From contig DASVZA010000018.1 in assembly GCA_036391875.1 (NCBI GenBank), positions 44,769-108,768 of the forward strand: a DNA stretch of 64,000 nucleotides, read 5' to 3'. Position 1 is the first letter of the stretch. Every line of letters starts with the position of its first letter. The notes beneath the pieces are model-generated. The model worked only from the letters and a program-made list of their open reading frames with translations. It did not search any database and was not told where the DNA came from. The position numbers and the translations under genes were made by a program. Shown here one piece after another: positions 45,807-52,782 of the stretch. The DNA comes from Parasulfuritortus sp036391875 (GTDB lineage: Bacteria; Pseudomonadota; Gammaproteobacteria; Burkholderiales; Thiobacillaceae).

Positions 45807-46718
45807 ATGAAACGGATCGTGCCCTGGGCGCTCGCCGCCTGCCTGTCGACGCCGGCTCTGGCGGCGGTGTCCGTCCCGAAGGCGGAGGTCCCCCAGACAC
45901 CCGGCGTTGCCCGGATCGTCGAGAGGAGTGTCGCCGCGCGCGGTGGGCTTGATGCCTGGCGCAAGGTGACGACCATGGTCTGGACCGGCCACGTCGAGAC
46001 CGTCGACGGCCCGGCGCCCGCCATGCCCTATGTCCTGGAGATGAAGCGGCCCGACAAGACGCGTTTCGAGATCACCACGCACGGCCAGGTCGATGTGCGC
46101 ATGTTCGATGGGGTCCGCGGCTGGAAGATGCATCCGACCCCGGGCGGCGAGCCGCAGCTGCGACCTTTCACGGCCGGGGAGCTGCGGTTCGCGCGCGACG
46201 AGCCCGGCATCGGCGGACCCCTGATCGGCTACCCGGCAAACGGGGTGACGGTCACCCTGGACGGGATCGACCCGGTCGAGGGCAGCCCGGCGTACCGCCT
46301 GAACGTCCGGCTGCCATCCGGGGAGAGCCATCACGTCTGGATCGACACCAAGTCCTTCCTGGAGGTGAAGGCCGACCGGCAGTCCCAGGATCCGACCGGG
46401 AGGGTGCACACGGTCTACGTCTATTACCGAAATTACCATGTGACCACCGACGGCCTGCAGATCCCGTTCATGATCGAGACCCGGGCCGGGGCCGGGATGG
46501 CCGCAGACCGGATGGTGATCGAAAAGGTCGCGATCAACACCCCGTTGAGCGACGAACTGTTTTCCGGGCCGGCCATCTGGTCGCGACGCTCCCGGTTGGG
46601 CGTTGATGGCGGCATCCGCCCGGTTGCCGCTCGCGCTTTCAGGCCGGGGTCCGACGGTGCATCGGGCCAGTCGGTACCGACCCCGGGAACGGCCTCGGGT
46701 ACCGGCCATGCCCCCTAG
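45807..46718 (+). CDS. LolA-fold-like periplasmic protein, copy 2
   Basis: A 303-residue paralogue of the previous gene (RGGLDAWRKVTTMVWTGHVE; YVLEMKRPDKTRFEI; GWKMHPTPGG; HHVWIDTKSFLEVKADRQ), with a signal peptide ending TPALA and an extra low-complexity basic/Ser/Gly tail of about 45 residues. Clear tandem duplication with divergence. The 3' end overlaps the start of the cytochrome fusion gene by 11 bases. Confidence 0.72.
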   Translation: MKRIVPWALAACLSTPALAAVSVPKAEVPQTPGVARIVERSVAARGGLDAWRKVTTMVWTGHVETVDGPAPAMPYVLEMKRPDKTRFEITTHGQVDVRMFDGVRGWKMHPTPGGEPQLRPFTAGELRFARDEPGIGGPLIGYPANGVTVTLDGIDPVEGSPAYRLNVRLPSGESHHVWIDTKSFLEVKADRQSQDPTGRVHTVYVYYRNYHVTTDGLQIPFMIETRAGAGMAADRMVIEKVAINTPLSDELFSGPAIWSRRSRLGVDGGIRPVAARAFRPGSDGASGQSVPTPGTASGTGHAP

Positions 46719-48405
46719 CCCGAATGCAAATCCCCCACCTGCCAGCGAAGTCGGTCATCGAGTCCTCAGCTGGCTCGCCCTGGCCGCGGGGCTGCTGTGC
46801 TGCATGCCGGCGTTCCCGGCCCGGGCCGGCGATCCAGATGCCGGGAACGACCGACTGGTCCAGACCGGCAAGGACATCTTCCTGCGCGGGATTCTGGGTT
46901 CGGGCCAGCCGCTGGTATCGACCCGCATGGATGGCATGCGGGTATCCGGCGCCGACGCAGCGTGCGCCAACTGCCATCAGCGCAGCGGCCTCGGCGAGGA
47001 GGAGGGCAACAACTATGTGCCGCCGATCACCGGCCGATTCCTGTTCCATCCGCGCAATGCCGGCAAGGAGTACCAGGACCTGCCCTTCGTGATCGGCTAT
47101 CGGCCGGATCGCGATCCCTATACCGGAGCGACCCTCGCCCGCGCCATACGGAACGGCCTCGATGCCGACGGCAGGCCGCTCAACTACCTGATGCCCCGCT
47201 TCGAGCTGGGCGACGCGGACATGTCGGCCTTGATCGCCTACCTGAACTACCTCGGCGACCGGAATATCCCGGGCGTCGATTCTCACGTGCTGCAATTCGC
47301 CACGATCGTCACGCCTGATGCCGATCCGGCCAAAAAGCGCGGCATGCTCGCGGTGCTCAATCAGTTCTTCCTGGACAAGAACGCGTTCGAGCGCGGGCCG
47401 AGCCAGCAACTGCTCTCCACTCACGTGGTCCGGTTCCAGGTCAACCGGGTCTGGCAGCTGCACGTCTGGCAGTTGAGCGGGCCACCAGACACCTGGCAGA
47501 CACAGCTCAAGGCCGACTTCGAGCGCGAGCCGGTGTTCGCCGTGATCTCCGGCCTGGGCGGCAAAACCTGGGCACCGGTGCAGAAGTTTTGCGAGGCAGA
47601 GGAGGTGCCCTGCCTGTTTCCGAACATCGAGGTGCCGCCGTCCGATGCCGACAAGGAGTTCTATACCCTCTACTTCTCCAAGGGGCTGCTGCTCGAGGCC
47701 GGCCTGATCGCGGACGGCATCCTGGCCGGAAACGGGAAGCCGCCCAAGATGGTGGACCAGATCTACCGGGTGGGCGGCGACGCGGAAGCGGCTGCGCGCG
47801 CACTGGCAAACAATCTCGTTGGACACCGCATTCGCGTGATCAATCATCCTGTGGCGGCGGGGCAATCCACCGAGCGGGTCACGGCAGCGGTGCGCAAGGC
47901 AAAAGGAACCGGCTCTCTCGTGCTCTGGCTGCGGCCCGACGACATCGCCGCATTGCAGGACGTTGCCCCGCCCGCCGCGCCGGTCTACCTGTCCGGCACC
48001 TTGGGCGGGCTGGAGAATGCGCCACTGCCCGAGGCCTGGCGGCCGAAAACCGAACTGGCCTACCCGGTCGCTCTGCCCGAGGACCGCCTGATCAACCTCG
48101 ACTTCGCGCTCGGCTGGTTCCGCATTCGGCAGATCCCGGTCGTCGACCTGCGCGTCCAGGCCGACACCTATCTGGCCTGTGGTCTGCTGTCCGAGATCAT
48201 CATGCACATGGTCAATACCTTCGTACCGGAATACCTGGTCGAGCGCACCCAGGACATGGTCGAACACCGCATCATCACGGGCTACTACCCGCACCTGTCG
48301 CTGTCGATCGGCCAGCGCTACGCCTCCAAGGGCGGCTACCTGGTGAGGTTCGCCGGCCCGACCGGCGCCAGGCTGGCCGCCAACCCGACTTGGCTGGTGC
48401 CCTGA
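46708..48405 (+). CDS. Cytochrome c fused to a periplasmic-binding-protein fold
   Basis: A 565-residue exported protein. After a signal peptide (to about 40) comes a monohaem c domain with CANCHQ (C86, C89, H90) and a likely distal Met in YLMPRFELGDADMSALIAYL. Residues about 195-560 resemble type 1 periplasmic binding proteins of amino-acid ABC transporters (FAVISGLGGKTWAPV-like, GSLVLWLRPDDIAALQDV). The binding lobe may sense or hold a ligand while the haem carries electrons. No transporter genes are nearby, so transport is unlikely. Last gene of the oxidase operon. Confidence 0.8.
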   Translation: MPPSPNANPPPASEVGHRVLSWLALAAGLLCCMPAFPARAGDPDAGNDRLVQTGKDIFLRGILGSGQPLVSTRMDGMRVSGADAACANCHQRSGLGEEEGNNYVPPITGRFLFHPRNAGKEYQDLPFVIGYRPDRDPYTGATLARAIRNGLDADGRPLNYLMPRFELGDADMSALIAYLNYLGDRNIPGVDSHVLQFATIVTPDADPAKKRGMLAVLNQFFLDKNAFERGPSQQLLSTHVVRFQVNRVWQLHVWQLSGPPDTWQTQLKADFEREPVFAVISGLGGKTWAPVQKFCEAEEVPCLFPNIEVPPSDADKEFYTLYFSKGLLLEAGLIADGILAGNGKPPKMVDQIYRVGGDAEAAARALANNLVGHRIRVINHPVAAGQSTERVTAAVRKAKGTGSLVLWLRPDDIAALQDVAPPAAPVYLSGTLGGLENAPLPEAWRPKTELAYPVALPEDRLINLDFALGWFRIRQIPVVDLRVQADTYLACGLLSEIIMHMVNTFVPEYLVERTQDMVEHRIITGYYPHLSLSIGQRYASKGGYLVRFAGPTGARLAANPTWLVP

Positions 48406-48547
48406 AAAATCCGCGAGTGTCGTCCATGCCGAGCCGCTGTTTTCCCGGCAGGCTTTTCGCGCTTGGTGCCGCCCTGCCGGGTAGAGCATGCAAGGCATAT
48501 TTCAAGACATGAGCGTTCCATTGTCCGACTGCACGTACGGTAGTTCG

Positions 48548-48616
48548 CAAATACGGCCTCGGTAGGCGGCGAATACAGCGTTTACCCAAGGTGCTTTCAA
48601 GGCCGGAGGCTCTATC
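48548..48616 (+). promoter_or_regulatory. Two-box element, copy 3 (multihaem cytochrome)
   Basis: Box 1 AATACGG at 48550-48556; box 2 AATACAGC at 48572-48579, 22 bases later. All box-2 invariant columns match, and the block ends in AAGGTGC like the secretin copy (TAGGTGC). A weak -10-like CTATCT lies about 40 bases from the start of box 2. Confidence 0.62.
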
Positions 48617-48771
48617 TTTCACAAAACCCCTCGTGGGTCTGGCCTTTCCCGTCCGGCCTTCCGGCAGCATCCGCGCCGGACCCGGCAAGCCGGGACGATG
48701 CCAGACCCACGCAGGTTCGTCGCCGGCGGCATGTCCGCATCGGCAAGGAGTTCCGCCCGAGAGCCTCCGGC
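48602..48771 (+). repeat. Nested perfect inverted repeats upstream of the multihaem gene
   Basis: Outer pair: GCCGGAGGCTCT at 48602-48613 with AGAGCCTCCGGC at 48760-48771, 12 bases perfect. Inner pair: CGTGGGTCTGG at 48632-48642 with CCAGACCCACG at 48701-48711, 11 bases perfect. Both pairs are co-centred enough to fold together. The outer left arm overlaps the proposed -10, so only the inner stem is surely transcribed from that promoter. Confidence 0.7.
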
Positions 48772-48811
48772 GATGGACAGACACAAGCAAGCGTTGGACT
48801 GGAGGTCCGCC

Positions 48812-51800
48812 ATGACGAAGCCCGCACCTACCACCGGCATCCTGATCAGCCTGTTCTGGCTACTCATCGGCCTGGCCTTCCTGCCCGAAGCTGCCCACGC
48901 GGCAACCTTCACGATTACCAACGCGAGTTGGAGCGGCGAGCATAACCGCCTGTACGTCGCCGGCAACGGTACCGCCGGCGACTCCGTGACCATCGCCAAC
49001 GCCGATACCGGCGCGACCCTGGGCACGACCACTGTTTCCAACTCGTCCAGTTGGAGCGCGCGCTTCAGCAACCTGACCGCGGTGCCTTGCCGGGTCCGTG
49101 CCACGCAGTCGAACGGCAACGTGGCCGAGGCCTTTGTGTCCAACGCCCCGTCGAGTTGTACGCCGCCGCAGCTATCGATCAACAACGTCACCGTGAACGA
49201 AGGCCAGACGGCGAACTTCACGGTGCGGTTGTCGACGGTCAGCAACCGGACCATTACTGTGGTGGCCGCCACGGCCGACGGTACGGCCCATGCCGGCACG
49301 AACTACACGGCCAAGACGGCGACCCTGACCTTCCCCGCCGGCACCACCACCCAGACCTTCTCGGTGTCGACCCTCGACGACCACGCGGTCACGAACACCC
49401 TGACCTTCTACGTCAACCTGAGCAGTCCAAGCAACGCCACCATCTCCGACGGCCAAGGGGTCGGCAGCATCCTGAACATCGACCAACCCGCACTGACGAT
49501 CAACAACGTCAGCGTGAACGAGGGCCAGACCGCGAACTTCACGGTGCGGCTCTCGGCAGCCAGCACTCACACCATCACCGTGGTCGCCGCCACGGCCGAT
49601 AACACGGCCCACGCCGGCACCAACTACGTCGCCAAGACCGCGACCCTGACCTTTGCCCCAGGCACCACGACGCAGACCTTCTCGGTGTCCACCATCGACG
49701 ACCATGTGGTGACCGGCACCTTGAGTTTCTACGTCAACCTGACGAGTCCGACCAACGCCACCATCTCCGACAGCCAAGGCGTGGGCAGCATCCAGAACAT
49801 CGATCAGGCGGCTACGGCATCGCTTTCGATCAACGACGTCACGGTGAATGAAGGCCAGACCGCCAACTTCACGGTCACCCTGTCCGCCGCCAGCACCCTG
49901 ACGGTCACGGTGGTGGCCGCGACGGCCGACAACACGGCCCATGCCGGGACCAATTACGTCGCCAAGACCGCGACCCTGACCTTCGCGCCGGGCGTGACGA
50001 CCCAGACCTTCTCGGTGTCCACCATCGATGATCACGTGGCAACGGGCACCCTGAGCTTCTACGTCAACCTGACGAGCCCATCCAACGCCACCATCTCGGA
50101 CAGCCGAGGCGTGGGCAGCATCCAGAACATCGACCAGGCGGCGCAGCCGGGCCTATCCATCAACGACGTGAGCGTGACCGAAGGCCAGACCGCCAACTTC
50201 ACGGTCAGCCTGTCCGCCGCCAGCACCCAGACGGTGACCGTGGTGGCCTCGACGGCCAACAACACGGCCGTCGCCGGCACCGACTACGTCGCCAGGACCG
50301 CGACCCTGAGCTTCGCGCCGGGGACGACGAGCCAGAGCTTCTCGGTCACCACCCTGAACGACAACGCGCCGGGCTCGGCCAAGACCTTCTACGTCAATTT
50401 GACCAGCCCGACCAACGCCACGATTTCCGACACCCAGGGCGTGGGCACCGTCAACGAGATCTCCGGGGGAGGGACAGGGGGCAGCACCTCCATCAACTCG
50501 ACCAGCCAGAACTCGCCGACGGTTCCGTCGACGTCGGTGCCGTTGCAGGCCCTGGTGACCAACAGCGGCTACCAGGTCTTCGCGATCAACGACCTCGGTA
50601 TGCACTGCGGTGACCTTGACCCGCGGATTTTGAGCATCCTTCCGCCGTTCAACATCCTGCACGCCCAGGTCGTGAAGAAAGGCGCCAACACGAGTACAGG
50701 CACGACTATGTTGGATCAGACCCAGGTGACCATGGTCTATTCCGCCTCTGCCAATCCGAAAGATCCGGTGCTGAGCAATCCCAATTCAGTTCTCGACACC
50801 AACTTCACGGGTGTATACAAGACACTGTTCTGGGACATCGTGCGAGGGGCTTATGCGGCGTTCTATCCCGCCGGCGTCGAGGCGCAGTTCTTCCCGGACA
50901 ACGCCAACATCCTCGATCTGGGCTTGCCGGTGCCCGACCTGGAGCGCCTGTATCTGGGCGACGGACAGTTGGCCGCCACGCAGCAGAAGATGCCCGGGAT
51001 CAACGCGGCCTATACAGCAAACGACACCCAGCCGTTCTCGCTGTTCACCGGAACGGAGCCGTATTTCTCGAACTTCGCCTATGGCTACAACGCCGTGGTC
51101 CACTGGTTCGAGGCCGCTGGTATCCCGCTCACGGCTTTCGACGACGCCGGCCGCGAGAACGCCTATCCGCTGATGCGGGTGCAGGCGGTCGCGACATCCA
51201 GCAATACGTTGGGCGTCTCTGCGGGGACGGTACTCGGTACGCTGGATGCGGTCACGCCGATCTCGGGTGAGGCGAACTGTGCTGGTTGTCACGGGGCCGT
51301 CGTGGACGGCGGCAACGGCTCGGGTACGGCTGAACTCAGTGCGACCGAGGTCTCGGTGAACGATCCGCAGTTCGGCAAGGTACCGCTACCGGTCAGCGTT
51401 GAGTGGGCTTCCGACAAGGATATCCTGAGGTTGCACGACTTGAAGCACGGGACGCACCTGATCGCCGGCACGACCGAGGACTTCCCGACGCCCGGTCCGA
51501 CCACGTTCAAGCCTGTCGTCTGCCAGACCTGCCACTACACGCCGGCGCTGGATCTTGCCCAGGTCGGGCCGCAGAACAGCAACGGCTTGCAGCAGCTGAA
51601 CAACAAGACGATGTCCAACGTCATCCATGGCTTCCATGCCAACCTCACCTTCAACGGACAGACGTTGTTCCCCGCCATGCCTCCGCCGGCCGGACGAGAC
51701 CCGGCGACCGCGCAACAGGTTCTCGGCGAGACGTGTTACCAATGCCACCCTGGGAAACGCACGCAGTGTCTGCGCGGTGCGATGGGCCAGTCCGGCGTGG

Positions 51801-52555
51801 TTTGCCAGGACTGCCACGGCAACATGGCCCAGGTAGGAAACGACTACTCCCGTACGCAGCCGGGCGGCACCTTCCAGGCCGCCTCGGACTTCTACACCAA
51901 CCCGAACACGCCGCGCGTGCCTTGGGTGAACGAGCCGAGCTGCGGTTCCTGCCATACCGGCGACGCCATGTCGAACATGACCGCGACCGCCAACGTCTAT
52001 CCGGCCTCCGACGGCATCCGGCTGCTGCAGGCATGGCATATCGGCGACGCCAAGGCGACCCCGATCGTGCCGACCAACAAGCGCTTCGCCGAGCCGGTGG
52101 TCGCAGCGACCGGAAGCCCGATGTTGTTCAAGTTGAGCACGGGACACGGCGGGCTGCTATGCGAAAGCTGCCACGGTTCGACCCACGCGATCTGGGCCAC
52201 CAGCCCGATGAACCCGGCGGCCAACGACAACGTCGCGCCGACCCAGGTCCAGGGGCATGCCGGTGCCATCATGGAATGCTCGGCCTGCCACACCGGTACG
52301 CTGGCGAACAACCTGAACGGGCCGCATGGCATGCACCCGGTCGCCAGCAGCAGCTGGATCAGCGGACATGAGAACTTCGCCGGCAACGGCGATCCCTGCC
52401 GCGTCTGCCATGGCGTGACTGGCCAGGGTACGCCGTTGTCGATGGTGCCGGTCGCCCGCACCGTCGGTAGCCGGCAATTTGCAGCGGGCGAGCAGGTGAG
52501 TTGCGGCAAGTGCCACACCAACTACATCGCGAGTGGTACCGGCATCAACAATTGA
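48812..52555 (+). CDS. Calx-beta nonahaem surface cytochrome
   Basis: A 1,247-residue exported protein. Signal peptide to about residue 31 (ending AHAAT). After an N-terminal sandwich come four Calx-beta repeats (LSINNVTVNEGQTANFTV...). From about residue 585 begins a domain with FAINDLGMHCGDLDPRI. From 823 to 1231 there are nine CxxCH haem motifs: CAGCH, CQTCH, CYQCH, CQDCH, CGSCH, CESCH, CSACH, CRVCH and CGKCH. This suits long-range electron transfer outside the cell, with Calx-beta domains giving calcium-bound reach. GGAGG precedes the ATG. It has its own two-box promoter element. Confidence 0.88.
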   Translation: MTKPAPTTGILISLFWLLIGLAFLPEAAHAATFTITNASWSGEHNRLYVAGNGTAGDSVTIANADTGATLGTTTVSNSSSWSARFSNLTAVPCRVRATQSNGNVAEAFVSNAPSSCTPPQLSINNVTVNEGQTANFTVRLSTVSNRTITVVAATADGTAHAGTNYTAKTATLTFPAGTTTQTFSVSTLDDHAVTNTLTFYVNLSSPSNATISDGQGVGSILNIDQPALTINNVSVNEGQTANFTVRLSAASTHTITVVAATADNTAHAGTNYVAKTATLTFAPGTTTQTFSVSTIDDHVVTGTLSFYVNLTSPTNATISDSQGVGSIQNIDQAATASLSINDVTVNEGQTANFTVTLSAASTLTVTVVAATADNTAHAGTNYVAKTATLTFAPGVTTQTFSVSTIDDHVATGTLSFYVNLTSPSNATISDSRGVGSIQNIDQAAQPGLSINDVSVTEGQTANFTVSLSAASTQTVTVVASTANNTAVAGTDYVARTATLSFAPGTTSQSFSVTTLNDNAPGSAKTFYVNLTSPTNATISDTQGVGTVNEISGGGTGGSTSINSTSQNSPTVPSTSVPLQALVTNSGYQVFAINDLGMHCGDLDPRILSILPPFNILHAQVVKKGANTSTGTTMLDQTQVTMVYSASANPKDPVLSNPNSVLDTNFTGVYKTLFWDIVRGAYAAFYPAGVEAQFFPDNANILDLGLPVPDLERLYLGDGQLAATQQKMPGINAAYTANDTQPFSLFTGTEPYFSNFAYGYNAVVHWFEAAGIPLTAFDDAGRENAYPLMRVQAVATSSNTLGVSAGTVLGTLDAVTPISGEANCAGCHGAVVDGGNGSGTAELSATEVSVNDPQFGKVPLPVSVEWASDKDILRLHDLKHGTHLIAGTTEDFPTPGPTTFKPVVCQTCHYTPALDLAQVGPQNSNGLQQLNNKTMSNVIHGFHANLTFNGQTLFPAMPPPAGRDPATAQQVLGETCYQCHPGKRTQCLRGAMGQSGVVCQDCHGNMAQVGNDYSRTQPGGTFQAASDFYTNPNTPRVPWVNEPSCGSCHTGDAMSNMTATANVYPASDGIRLLQAWHIGDAKATPIVPTNKRFAEPVVAATGSPMLFKLSTGHGGLLCESCHGSTHAIWATSPMNPAANDNVAPTQVQGHAGAIMECSACHTGTLANNLNGPHGMHPVASSSWISGHENFAGNGDPCRVCHGVTGQGTPLSMVPVARTVGSRQFAAGEQVSCGKCHTNYIASGTGINN
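49172..50470 (+). repeat. Four Calx-beta domain repeats
   Basis: Repeat starts at 49172, 49493, 49823 and 50153 (spacings 321, 330, 330 bases). Copies 2 and 3 are the most alike at DNA level (shared HAGTNYVAKTATLTFAPG), which points to recent duplication. Each copy ends in a VGSIQNID-like or VGTVNEI segment. Confidence 0.88.
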
Positions 52556-52577
52556 TCGATGGTGAGCCTTGGCCAGC

Positions 52578-52607
52578 GGGACGGTCGGAGCGAAAACCGG
52601 CCGTCCC
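52578..52607 (+). terminator. Hairpin after the multihaem gene
   Basis: GGGACGG (52578-52584) pairs with CCGTCCC (52601-52607), with additional CGG/CCG pairing inside. No clear T run, so factor-assisted or weak termination. Confidence 0.5.
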
Positions 52608-52645
52608 GTCGCCGTGTCTGGCGCGTGGCAATGGTTACTGCCGCG

Positions 52646-52718
52646 AAAATAAGGCAAATCCCGTATCCGGGAATAAGGTATTTCCCTTAGGTGCACCTTT
52701 CGTGGCTGGGGCTAAGTT
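52646..52718 (+). promoter_or_regulatory. Two-box element, copy 4 (secretin)
   Basis: Box 1 AATAAGG at 52648-52654 and box 2 AATAAGG at 52672-52678, exactly 24 bases apart as in the gspG copy. All box-2 invariant columns match. A -10-like TAAGTT lies about 41 bases after the start of box 2. Box 2 is 111 bases before the secretin ATG. Confidence 0.65.
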
Positions 52719-52782
52719 GAAACCAGTGTCCCCGCGGATGTTCCCGTCGGGGATTCCACATCTCATTGCTCAGGGAGGCGGT

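Larger units (their letters stand above)
48406..48811. other. 406-base regulatory gap before the multihaem gene
   Basis: No gene is supported; the multihaem frame is open back to 48698, but the best ribosome site (GGAGG) serves the ATG at 48812. The gap holds the two-box element near 48.55-48.6 kb and the nested inverted repeats of 48602-48771. The first 130 bases show nothing I can name. Confidence 0.65.

Noticed and set aside
48698..48811. Upstream ATG (48698) as the start of the multihaem gene
   Set aside because: It would put a non-signal-like basic segment before the signal peptide and cut through the inverted repeats; ATG 48812 has a proper GGAGG.
49172..50470. CRISPR-like periodic repeats
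   Set aside because: The repeats are about 330 bases, coding and domain-sized; no short direct repeats with spacers and no cas genes in the window.
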